This document shows, one piece after another, positions 9,653 to 18,064 of a stretch of DNA of 64,000 nucleotides. Within the stretch, counting starts at the first letter, position 1. Every line of letters begins with the position of its first letter. Where the stretch lies: positions 1-64,000 of the forward strand of contig CAYFOM010000011.1 in the NCBI GenBank assembly GCA_964344765.1, given 5' to 3'. This stretch comes from JACNIZ01 sp964344765. Lineage in GTDB: Bacteria > Planctomycetota > UBA1135. Position numbers and translations under genes: made by a program. The notes beneath the pieces are model-generated. The model did no database searches and was not told where the DNA came from. It saw nothing but the letters and a program-made list of their open reading frames with translations.

Positions 9653-12600
9653 TTAACGTATCGGCCACGACGAATCTTGCGTCCCCCAGAACTGCAAATC
9701 GCCATCGCTTGCCGCACTGATTAACCAATCGCCATCGGGAGGGAATCGCATCGCATGAATGCTATGGGAATGACCACGCCAGACACTGCACTCGCCGCCG
9801 CTGCGCGCATTCCATATCCGAATTTCGCCGTTATCAAAACCACCCGCCAAGATGGCTTCACGGCCATGCCAAGCCAACGCGCTGAGGCCATTGGTGTCTA
9901 CGTTTAACCAATGGACTTCGGTTTCATCCGGCAAATCGCCGGCCGAGGCAGGGAATAGTGAGATTCCGGTTTTGCAAACCACGGCAACGCCATAACCACC
10001 AAACTGAATCGGGCGCGGCGCCAACATCGTCGGCTGCGACGGCAAGGCTTCGGTGTTAGGCCCGAAATGTTCCAAAATGGGCCAGCCGGACTCGCCGGTA
10101 TTACGGATTTCCAATCCGCTCTCGCGCAGCAACCACAATCGATCGGCAGCATCCCAATGCATACCCACCACGACTTCACCTTTGTGCAGGGACACCTGCA
10201 AGTTGGCCGCCCATTTCATCGGCTGGGCTTGGACCACGTCGACTAGCAGGAAGCGACGGCCGTTGAGAATCAGCAACAAGCGTTTGCCGTCGGCTGAAAA
10301 GGCAAGATGGCTGGATGCGTGTTGACTGAGCGCCTCCAACTGGGAATGGTCCAAATTCACCTGGCGACGCATCCCCGTTGCTGTTGCCGTCAGCCACAAT
10401 GAACCGTCTTCCTGCATACTGGCAAGGATTTGGCCATCCGCCGAAAGCGCAACGGCGTGGGCGGCTTGCGACATACCGCGGAAACTGGCGAAGGATTGGC
10501 CGGTGATTTGATTCCACGCGCGCATGCTTCCGTCGTTGGACGCGGTAGCCATGACCGTGCCGGGACTGAAGGCAAGCAAGTGAGCTTGCTTGGGTTCGGC
10601 CGGACCCATTAATCGATCGGAACCACCCTCCATATTCCACACATGAACCGCGCCGTCATCGCCGCCGGTCACGACCAATCCGCAGTCGGGAATCCGCCGC
10701 ACCACGTTGGCAAATGCAAAGTGGGACGGCCATTGATCGCGGATGTGAAGCGTATTGTCGGCCTTCCACTCCACCTCGCTGACGTAGCCGGCTTTGTCGC
10801 CCAACAAGAAGGCGCGCTCACCCACCATGTCGATGGAGTTCAACGCCGATTGCACGGCATTGCCTCCGGCCACCCATTCGCCGTCGCCGCTGACATCCCA
10901 AATGTGCAGCATCTGATCGGCACCGCCGGTGACCAAATGACGACCATCGGGCAAAAACCGCAAGTCGTAAACGATTTCGTCGTAAGCGATCAAAGGTTGG
11001 GTCAATGGCAGCCCGGTAGTCGTCGACAAAACGTGCACACCGTTGTGACCATCGGCCACGGCCAAGCGCTTGCCGTCGGCGCTGACGTCCATAAACACCG
11101 CGCGCGGTGGCACCGTAGCCTTGGCCAAGGTTTCGCCCTGCGCCAATTCCCAGATGTGGACTTCACCGGCATCATCGCAACTGGCCACCCAATCCGAGTC
11201 CGGTCCAAAGGCCACACAGCCGACGCCCGCCCAATGGTTTTGGTAGGTGGCGACCATTTCCAACGTTTCGGTATCGAATACATGCACCTCGGCGTTATCG
11301 CCGGCGGCGGCGACGTAATGGCCGTTTGGACTAAACGCCGTTGCGTAAACGCCAAGGGTGAAGCGACCGAGTTCACGCACCAACTTGCCGCTCTCCACGC
11401 TCCACAACAAAACCGAGCCATTGCCGAATCCGCCGACCACAAACTTGCCTTCGGGGTGAACCGCCAAGGTCAGCAAACGTGGACCACCGGGTTCACGCAA
11501 AGTATCCCAGTGGCGCACCAATCGCCGTTCGGCGTGGCGCCACGGCCAGTTGCGCAATGGTGCTTCGCATAAACCGAGCAATGCGTCGGCGGCGTCGAAG
11601 CGGAAGCCCTGGATGGCGTCGTCGGCGGCGCGCATCAAGATGTCGTAACGATCTGAGCGAGCATTATCCCAGCCGTCGACCGCTCGCTTTTTGGCTTCAT
11701 CGCTACCGGCTAGCAGTTGTCCGCCGCGCACCAAGATTGTTGCCATTACCGCCAGCAACATAATGGTGACGAAGCTCGCCGGATGACGTTCGGACCAACG
11801 ACGAGCACGATGGAACACGCTTGGTGCTTTGGCTTGCACCGGTTCATAGCGCAAGAAACGACGTAGATCGGCGGCGAAGTCCTCCATCGACGCGTAACGC
11901 CGCTGCGGCGAGCGATCCATCGCCTTCAAGCAGATGTGCACCAAGTCGATCGGCAAGCGTGGTTGAAGCTTGCGCGGGTGAGTCGGCTCTTCGTGCAAGA
12001 TGCGGTGGAAGACTTGCTCGGCCTTGCTGGCCTCAAATGGGCGCTCCAACACCAACATCTGATATAGCGAGGCGCCCAGCGAATAAATGTCGGCGCGTTC
12101 CGAAGTACTCAGGCTGCCGCTGGCCACCTGCTCCGGACTCATGAAAAACGGAGTGCCGACCATTTCGCCGCTTTGCGATAAGCCGCGTCGATCGTCCATC
12201 CACGCCAAACCAAAGTCGGCGACGTAAGCGCGGCCATCACCGGAAACCAGCAAGTTCGCCGGCTTAAGGTCGCGGTGCAGAATTCCTTTCTGATGCGCCT
12301 CGGCCATCGCTTCGGCGATGTGCGCAAACCACTCGGCAACCACGCGTACATGCTCGTCGGGTCGACTTTGCGGATCCTGCTTCCATTGTTCGCAAAGCTG
12401 ATCCATGTTGCGCCCGTCTGCAACCAATTCGGATGCGATAAACGGCACGTCGTTGTGCACGCCACGGCGGTAAACCCTGACTACGGCTGGGTGCTGCAGC
12501 TTGGATCCGGCTTCGGCCTCGCGCTTAAAGCGCTGCGTATCCACCAGCGTGCGGTCGAAGCGTGGATGAAAAATTTTCAGCGCGACGCGCCGTTGCAGAC

Positions 12601-12742
12601 CGATTTCTTCGGCCTCAAAGACCACAGCCATGCCGCCACGTCCCAACTCGCGGATGAGACGGTAATCCCCGAACTCTGCGCCGAGAGTGAGGGATTCAGG
12701 CAGGGGATGAACAGGAGGGGGCAAAGCGCTGGCGTTAGCCAA
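9653..12742 (-). CDS. Membrane Ser/Thr protein kinase with C-terminal WD40 propeller
   Basis: This 1,029-residue protein has an N-terminal Hanks-type kinase domain (about 26-295): glycine loop LGRGGM at 33-38, catalytic Lys56 in VALK, HRD at 156-158, DFG at 176-178 and MSPEQ in the activation segment. All catalytic residues are present, so it should be active. A transmembrane helix lies at about 323-345, and WD40-like repeats fill about 395-1029, presumably on the far side of the membrane as a sensor. The start is a TTG preceded by AAGGTGG and overlapping the selD stop by eight bases, which implies translational coupling to selD. The tRNA-Sec gene follows 14 bases downstream. Kinase-WD40 fusions are common in Planctomycetota; a place in a selenium operon is not a role I know for them. 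Confidence 0.9.
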   Translation of the reverse strand: MANASALPPPVHPLPESLTLGAEFGDYRLIRELGRGGMAVVFEAEEIGLQRRVALKIFHPRFDRTLVDTQRFKREAEAGSKLQHPAVVRVYRRGVHNDVPFIASELVADGRNMDQLCEQWKQDPQSRPDEHVRVVAEWFAHIAEAMAEAHQKGILHRDLKPANLLVSGDGRAYVADFGLAWMDDRRGLSQSGEMVGTPFFMSPEQVASGSLSTSERADIYSLGASLYQMLVLERPFEASKAEQVFHRILHEEPTHPRKLQPRLPIDLVHICLKAMDRSPQRRYASMEDFAADLRRFLRYEPVQAKAPSVFHRARRWSERHPASFVTIMLLAVMATILVRGGQLLAGSDEAKKRAVDGWDNARSDRYDILMRAADDAIQGFRFDAADALLGLCEAPLRNWPWRHAERRLVRHWDTLREPGGPRLLTLAVHPEGKFVVGGFGNGSVLLWSVESGKLVRELGRFTLGVYATAFSPNGHYVAAAGDNAEVHVFDTETLEMVATYQNHWAGVGCVAFGPDSDWVASCDDAGEVHIWELAQGETLAKATVPPRAVFMDVSADGKRLAVADGHNGVHVLSTTTGLPLTQPLIAYDEIVYDLRFLPDGRHLVTGGADQMLHIWDVSGDGEWVAGGNAVQSALNSIDMVGERAFLLGDKAGYVSEVEWKADNTLHIRDQWPSHFAFANVVRRIPDCGLVVTGGDDGAVHVWNMEGGSDRLMGPAEPKQAHLLAFSPGTVMATASNDGSMRAWNQITGQSFASFRGMSQAAHAVALSADGQILASMQEDGSLWLTATATGMRRQVNLDHSQLEALSQHASSHLAFSADGKRLLLILNGRRFLLVDVVQAQPMKWAANLQVSLHKGEVVVGMHWDAADRLWLLRESGLEIRNTGESGWPILEHFGPNTEALPSQPTMLAPRPIQFGGYGVAVVCKTGISLFPASAGDLPDETEVHWLNVDTNGLSALAWHGREAILAGGFDNGEIRIWNARSGGECSVWRGHSHSIHAMRFPPDGDWLISAASDGDLQFWGTQDSSWPIR

Positions 12743-13766
12743 GCACCACCTTAGCCGGACCAGCCTGGACCTCGCCCACTTTTACCGCCATCTCGTCGCC
12801 CATCGCCGCCAAAAAAGTGGGAACCTGATCGGGCTTCACGCACGCCAGGATGCCGCCGGATGTTTCGGCGTCGTAGCACATTGCTGCCATCCAGTCGGCT
12901 ACCGAGGAAGCGATTTCGACGTTACTGCCTAAACCCTCACGGCCGCGGTTGGCTGCGCCGCTGAAAATTCCGTCGGCAGCGAGATCAGCGGCGCCGTCGT
13001 ACATCGGCATGGCGTCGGCTTTTAAGACCAAGGTCTTGTCTGACGCGCGCGCCATGTTGAATGCGTGGCCGAGCAGGCCGAAGCCGGTGACGTCGGTGGC
13101 GGCTTTGACTTGGGCGGTACGCAAAGCCTTTCCGGCAATGCGGTTGAGATGAGCCATGCCGGCCACCGCCTTTTGCTCTTGCTCGGGGGTTACGCGACCT
13201 TTTTTGACCCCGGTGGTGATCGAACCCGATCCCAGCGGCTTGGTCAGGAAGATCTGGTCGCCCTCGCAAGCGCCTTGCTGAGTGACCAGTTGCTCTTGGC
13301 TGACCTGACCGAAAACAGCAAACCCAAACAGCGGCTCTTCGGCTCGCACACTGTGGCCACCCACCCATAAAGCCCCTGCCTCACGCACTTTCTGCACGGC
13401 GGCGTCGAAAATGGGGTTCAGAGTCTCGGTGTCCCAATCGGCCGGGAAACCGGCCAAATTCAGCACCACTTTGGGTTCGCCGCCGCAAGCCCAGACGTCG
13501 GACAGCGAATTGGCGGCGGAAATGGCGCCGTAAGCGGCCGGATCGTCGACCACAGGCGGGAAAAAGTCCACCGTGTACAGCTGAACCATGCCGTGTTCGT
13601 CGACCACGGCACCGGCGTCGTCGAAGCCATCGGGCCCGACGAGCAGGGTGTCTGCTTTAGCAGCGGGGTCAATTCGGCGCAGAACCTGCGCGAGTTGCCC
13701 CTGGGGGAGCTTGGCAGCTCAACCGCTGCAGTCAGCGTATTCGGTAAGACGTTTAGTCCTTGCCAT
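12735..13766 (-). CDS. selD: Selenophosphate synthetase, a selenoprotein (UGA at codon 16)
   Basis: SelD makes selenophosphate from selenide and ATP for selenocysteine and selenouridine synthesis. Starting at the ATG at 13766, the frame reads MARTKRLTEYADCSG, then TGA (13719-13721), then AAKLPQGQ, and stays open to a TAA at 12735. With the TGA read as Sec the product is 343 residues, the normal SelD length, and CSGU-AAKL aligns with the catalytic Cys/Sec loop followed by the essential Lys. ATP-site features such as DFFPPVVDDP and the GSGSITTG-type loop are present. A conventional caller would start at the GTG at 13607 and lose 53 residues with the active site. An in-frame TAA four codons upstream of the ATG limits the start. 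The stop overlaps the kinase start by eight bases. Confidence 0.93.
13692..13720 (-). promoter_or_regulatory. Candidate bacterial SECIS stem-loop in selD
   Basis: Directly at and after the in-frame TGA of selD, GAG-C-TGCC can pair with GGCA-A-CTC, giving a seven-pair stem with one C/A mismatch and a 13-base loop containing GG. Bacterial SECIS elements lie just downstream of the UGA and present a G-containing apical loop to SelB. The position and size fit, but the fold was judged by eye and no SelB sequence is available here to match it. Confidence 0.5.
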
Positions 13767-13840
13767 GGCAGGATTTTAGGACCACTTTGCTCAAGTCCAA
13801 GCAGTTCCTTGCCGAAGGACTTCTGAACCACTTCACTCCC

Positions 13841-13870
13841 GTGAAAAAGGTGGGCGGAGAGATCCGCCCA
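13841..13870 (-). terminator. Terminator-like hairpin in the selD leader / upstream of the histidine kinase
   Basis: TGGGCGGA-GAGA-TCCGCCCA (13851-13870) is a perfect eight-pair stem with a tetraloop. Read on the minus strand it is followed by CCTTTTTCAC, the layout of an intrinsic terminator. It lies about 85 bases upstream of the selD ATG and 10 bases before the ATG of the divergent kinase. It could attenuate selD transcription, stop antisense transcripts, or occlude the ribosome site of the plus-strand gene. Confidence 0.5.
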
Positions 13871-13880
13871 TCTACCCTCG

Positions 13881-16610
13881 ATGCAAGACACCCCTCACGC
13901 ACCGCGATCGACCGCTTTTTTGAGCGCGGCGGACAGTGACCGAGAAAGCAGGCGCGCCATTCTGCAAACTACGGCGCACCGCCTGTTCCTGGTCATTCCG
14001 GCGATTGCGCTGCTTTATTTGGCAGCCGGGGTGGCTTGGCCGGCAGTGATTTTGACCGCTGGTTTCTTTTTGAACTTGGCGATGTGGTTCGCAATGAAGC
14101 GCGACTGGGCAGTAGACCAGTGGGGCTTCGTGCTGATTGGCAGCTATTTCACCATCTGCGCGGTGACGTTGGCGGCTACCGGCGGAATTACCAGTCCGGC
14201 ACTTGCATGGATGCTCAACGGCATGCTGCTCGGCTGTTATGTATTCGGCATCGTTGGCGGACTTGCGTCGACCATTATTGCCGGCAGCTTTTTGGTCGCG
14301 ATGTGGGCATGGACTTCCTATCAAGGATTGACCGTGCAAGGCATTAAGCCGGAGCAACTTCCGGCGGTATCGATGGCGCTGAACTTGGCGGCGCTGGGCG
14401 TGGCTCTGGTCATCGCCCGCGATTGGCAAAACAGCATGAATCGCTTGGAAACGCAGCGCCGCCAATCGGAAACCGGCTTTGGCGAAGCGCTCAAGCACCT
14501 GCACGATGCCTGCATCATCATCGTGCTCGATAAAACGGTTCCAAAAGGCTATCGCCAAGTGTTTCAAAACTCCGCTGCCGATCGCGTCTTGTCGCCGCTA
14601 CGCAGTAAGGGACTTGACCTTTTCGACGTCGTTCCATGGCGTCGACGCCGGGAATTGCTGGACTTCCTGTCCGGTGGCTTGAACGCCGGCCAGCAGTTCA
14701 CCGAGCGCGGAATTAATCATCCGGTTACGAATCACGTTTTCGACGTCACCATTACCGGTTGGGATTCGCAAGCTGTGATCTTTATGCACGACGTCAGTGA
14801 GCACGTTGAGCTGGAAGAAAAACTGCGCGAAGCTTCGGACGAAGCTAGTGAAGCCAGTCAGGCGAAGAGTGATTTCTTGGCTAATATGAGCCATGAAATC
14901 CGCACGCCGATGAATGGCATCTTGGGTATGACCGAGTTGGCGTTGGATACCGAGTTGGATGAAGAACAGCAAGGCTATCTGCAAACAGTGCGGCGTTGTT
15001 CGGAATCCATGTTGGCTTTGCTGAATGACATCCTCGACCTGTCGAAGATTGAAGCCGGTAAGTTGGAGTTGGAAACCATCGATTTCAATTTGCGCGACAT
15101 GCTGGAAGAAGTGTTGGACAGCTTGTCGGCGAAGGCAAGTGAGCACGATTTGGAATGGAATGCCTTCGCCCAGGCCGACGTGCCGGAAATGGTTGTTGGC
15201 GACCCTACTCGCCTGCGCCAGGTTTTGACCAACCTGACCGGCAACGCGCTGAAGTTCACTGAAGAAGGTGAAGTTGCCGTCGAAGTTTCGATGCTGCACA
15301 AGGTCAACGAGGTTTCGCGCCTACGCTTTGAAGTGCGCGACACCGGCCTTGGTTTGTCGGAGAAACAACGTCAGCGTTTGTTCCGCAAGTTCACCCAAGC
15401 CGACACCTCCACCACTCGCAAGTTTGGCGGAACTGGTTTGGGATTGGTGATTTGCAAGCAGCTGGTCGAGCAAATGGGCGGCGAAATCGGCGTGCAAAGC
15501 GAACTCGGCAAAGGCTCGAACTTCTGGTTCGAAATCGACCTGCCGGTCAGCACGCAGAAGAGCGGCACCAACAAAGCGCATCTGGAGTCGTTGGATGGCT
15601 TACGCGTTCTCGCTGTCGACGACACCGCAACCAACTTGCGCGTGCTTTCGGCGCAACTGAAAGCTTTGGGCATTCGCTGCGAATGCACTTCGAATGGCCA
15701 CGCGGCGCTGGAAATGATCGACCAAGCCATTTCCGCCAACGATCCATTCCAGGTGTTGCTTTCCGATAAGTTGATGCCGAGCATGGATGGCGGGGAATTG
15801 GCCCAAGCCATCCTCAAGCGCGGCGACGAACTTGCCGGCCTGCGCATCGTTCTGCTCAGTTCGTTCAACGAACGCTCGTCGGGCCCGGAAGACGGCTTGC
15901 ACCTATTCGACCGCCGCATCAACAAGCCGCTGAAACTCAACAGCCTGAAGAGCACATTGTTGAGTTTGATGGATCCGCAAAGTCGCAACAACTTGCCGGT
16001 GCGATTGCGGGCGCAAGGTGAAGAAACGCCGCAGACTGGCTCGACCGCAACTGCCGAGACCCAAACACCCCCCACGGCACAAGCTGAATCCGCCGCGCAA
16101 ACCGAGCAACCGGCAATTGAAAAGATCACGCCACGCGCCAAGCCGGCTGAAGTTCCCGCCGATGCGCCCCCCACTGCGGCGACCAAACGAGCACCCGGAA
16201 CCGAAGACATTTGTTGGCGCGGTCGAGTCTTGCTGACCGAAGACAACAAGGTCAACCAGAAACTTGCCAAGCGCATGCTGGAGAAGTTCGGCATTGAAGT
16301 CGACGTCGCCGATAACGGTCAAGAAGCAGTGGATGCGCTGACCGCCAATGACTATGAGTTGGTGCTAATGGATTGCCAAATGCCGGTGATGGATGGCTAC
16401 GAAGCCACGCGCCAGATTCGCCGTTTGCCGTCGCCGAAGGATTTAACTCCGATTATCGCGCTGACTGCACACGCAATGGTTGGCGATCGCGAAAAGTGCG
16501 AGCAAGCAGGCATGAACGATTACATGACCAAGCCGTTGCGCAAGGAGATCTTCTTGGCGATGCTGAAGAAGTGGCTGGAAGTCGACGGCGACGCCGCTCA
16601 GGCTGCTTAA
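13881..16610 (+). CDS. Hybrid sensor histidine kinase with two receiver domains
   Basis: The 909-residue protein has an N-terminal membrane region with about five or six helices (residues 30-175), a PAS-like linker (about 190-310), a HisKA dimerisation domain with His338 in MSHEIRTPMNG, and an HATPase domain with N box (LTGNALKF), DTGLGL and GGTGLGL. A first receiver follows (VDDTATN, Asp629 in SDKLMPSMDG, Lys in NKP), then a Pro/Ala/Thr-rich linker, then a second receiver (TEDNKVNQ, Asp831 in MDCQMPVMDG, TKP). Both receivers keep the acidic pocket and lysine, so both look phosphorylatable. There is no HPt domain or adjacent response regulator, so the output is unknown. It sits between selD and selA but on the opposite strand. 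No Shine-Dalgarno site is visible; a hairpin precedes the start. Confidence 0.9.
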   Translation: MQDTPHAPRSTAFLSAADSDRESRRAILQTTAHRLFLVIPAIALLYLAAGVAWPAVILTAGFFLNLAMWFAMKRDWAVDQWGFVLIGSYFTICAVTLAATGGITSPALAWMLNGMLLGCYVFGIVGGLASTIIAGSFLVAMWAWTSYQGLTVQGIKPEQLPAVSMALNLAALGVALVIARDWQNSMNRLETQRRQSETGFGEALKHLHDACIIIVLDKTVPKGYRQVFQNSAADRVLSPLRSKGLDLFDVVPWRRRRELLDFLSGGLNAGQQFTERGINHPVTNHVFDVTITGWDSQAVIFMHDVSEHVELEEKLREASDEASEASQAKSDFLANMSHEIRTPMNGILGMTELALDTELDEEQQGYLQTVRRCSESMLALLNDILDLSKIEAGKLELETIDFNLRDMLEEVLDSLSAKASEHDLEWNAFAQADVPEMVVGDPTRLRQVLTNLTGNALKFTEEGEVAVEVSMLHKVNEVSRLRFEVRDTGLGLSEKQRQRLFRKFTQADTSTTRKFGGTGLGLVICKQLVEQMGGEIGVQSELGKGSNFWFEIDLPVSTQKSGTNKAHLESLDGLRVLAVDDTATNLRVLSAQLKALGIRCECTSNGHAALEMIDQAISANDPFQVLLSDKLMPSMDGGELAQAILKRGDELAGLRIVLLSSFNERSSGPEDGLHLFDRRINKPLKLNSLKSTLLSLMDPQSRNNLPVRLRAQGEETPQTGSTATAETQTPPTAQAESAAQTEQPAIEKITPRAKPAEVPADAPPTAATKRAPGTEDICWRGRVLLTEDNKVNQKLAKRMLEKFGIEVDVADNGQEAVDALTANDYELVLMDCQMPVMDGYEATRQIRRLPSPKDLTPIIALTAHAMVGDREKCEQAGMNDYMTKPLRKEIFLAMLKKWLEVDGDAAQAA

Positions 16611-16613
16611 CCG

Positions 16614-18026
16614 CTAAGCAAACGGCGCCAGTACTTGCGCCGCGACGTCAACCAAGGCCTCGACTTGCTGCGCTTGTATGGTGCGTAAATCGAGCAACAA
16701 CTGCTCATCTTGCATCCGCGGGAATACCGCCGGCGACGCGGTGCGCAACGCATGCGACCATTGCTCGGCCGAACCTTTCGGCATTTGCAGGGCAACGCCG
16801 TAACCGGCTAGATCGCGAATCGGCGCTGCGCCGGAGCCGACTCGCCCCATGCACTCCACCACCGTCGCCGTCATCGTTGGCATGACTTCAGCCAGACGGG
16901 TTTGCAAGTCTTGCGCGCGCGGCAGCAGGTCTTCGGCTTGGGCGGCGAGCTGACTTAAAGCCGGTAATTGCTGCAATGCTGCTTCTTCACCTAAGGCATG
17001 CCACGATAAAGTTGCTTCTAATGCGGCAAGCATGGTTTTATCCAGGCGAAGGCAACGCGTCAGCATGTGCGAACGCAGTTTTTGCACCAACGGCTCGGCG
17101 CCGACAATCAGCCCGGCTTGCGGGCCGCCCAACAACTTGTCACCCGAGAAAGTGACGATGTCACAGCCGTCTTCCAATGCTTTGGCTACAGTCGGCTCTT
17201 CGTCGGCACCGGGCAGCCCTTCGCCGCGCAACACGCCGGAGCCCAAGTCGTAAACCAACGGCACACCAAACTCGCGGCAAAGATCAGCGAGCTCTTTGCT
17301 GGTCGGTTCGCCGACGAAACCATGTTGTTCAAAATTCGAGCGGTGCACTTTCAGCACACATCGCACTTCCGGATCCTGCAACGCTGCCCGGTAGTCCTTC
17401 AAATGCACGCGATTGGCGGTGCCCACCTCCACCAAGGTCGAGCCAGCCGCTTCGACGACCTCGGGCATGCGATAACTGCCGCCGATTTCGACCATTTCGC
17501 CGCGCGCCAATACCGTTTTTGCACCTTCGCCCAACGCGGCGACCGAAAGCAGCAAAGCCGCCGCGTTGTTGTTCACCGGCAGACCGGCTTCGGCGCCTGT
17601 GATTTGCACCAACAACTGCTGCACCGCGCGTTCCCGCTTGCCGCGTTTACCGCTTTGTGGATCGACCTCAAGCACTGCCGCCGATGCCGCCTGCGAAGCA
17701 GCCGCAACCGCCTCGGCGCACCACGGTGCCCGGCCAAGGTTGGTGTGCAAAACCACGCCGGTTGCGTTGATTGCACCGGCCAATTGCAGCGCCGGTACCA
17801 CTTGCAGACGGCGATCAATCCCACGCCAAAAGCGTTCATCCAACTCACGAGCCACGCCGCTGCGCACATCCATGCGCAACTGATCCAACTCGCAAGAAAT
17901 CGCTTCACGAACCGCCGACCGCGGCAACGACGTCGTCGTTGGGCTCAAATGCTCGGCTGCTTGCTCCAGCAGCTGGTTCATCGGCGGGATTCGCGGGAAT
18001 GGCGGGGTCGAACTCACGGGTGGCAT
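16614..18026 (-). CDS. selA: L-seryl-tRNA(Sec) selenium transferase
   Basis: SelA is the PLP enzyme that converts seryl-tRNA(Sec) to selenocysteyl-tRNA(Sec) with selenophosphate. The 470-residue product shows NATGVVLHTNLGRA near the N-terminus, a VNNNAAALLL segment, YDLGSG, and the PLP lysine at residue 297 in TFSGDKLLGG, close to Lys295 of the E. coli enzyme. That agreement supports the ATG at 18026 over the GTG at 18062 or the ATG at 17981. It is on the same strand as selD, the kinase and selC but separated from them by the plus-strand histidine kinase, whose stop lies three bases from this stop. It is head-to-head with recJ, with 38 bases between the starts, so promoters must be very compact. 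Confidence 0.93.
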   Translation of the reverse strand: MPPVSSTPPFPRIPPMNQLLEQAAEHLSPTTTSLPRSAVREAISCELDQLRMDVRSGVARELDERFWRGIDRRLQVVPALQLAGAINATGVVLHTNLGRAPWCAEAVAAASQAASAAVLEVDPQSGKRGKRERAVQQLLVQITGAEAGLPVNNNAAALLLSVAALGEGAKTVLARGEMVEIGGSYRMPEVVEAAGSTLVEVGTANRVHLKDYRAALQDPEVRCVLKVHRSNFEQHGFVGEPTSKELADLCREFGVPLVYDLGSGVLRGEGLPGADEEPTVAKALEDGCDIVTFSGDKLLGGPQAGLIVGAEPLVQKLRSHMLTRCLRLDKTMLAALEATLSWHALGEEAALQQLPALSQLAAQAEDLLPRAQDLQTRLAEVMPTMTATVVECMGRVGSGAAPIRDLAGYGVALQMPKGSAEQWSHALRTASPAVFPRMQDEQLLLDLRTIQAQQVEALVDVAAQVLAPFA

Positions 18027-18064
18027 CCTAGCAGCAGGCCCCCCCGCCACCGTAGAATCCACTT

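Noticed and set aside
9535..9717. N-terminal extension of gshA through the tRNA-Sec gene
   Set aside because: The extra residues are translated tRNA sequence; the ATG at 9534 lies just after the CCA end.
12735..13607. Shorter selD starting at the GTG at 13607
   Set aside because: It would lack the catalytic loop and essential Lys, and the upstream frame with TGA as Sec gives a full-length enzyme.
18027..18062. GTG start of selA at 18062
   Set aside because: It adds 12 low-complexity residues; the ATG at 18026 puts the PLP lysine at 297, near the E. coli position.
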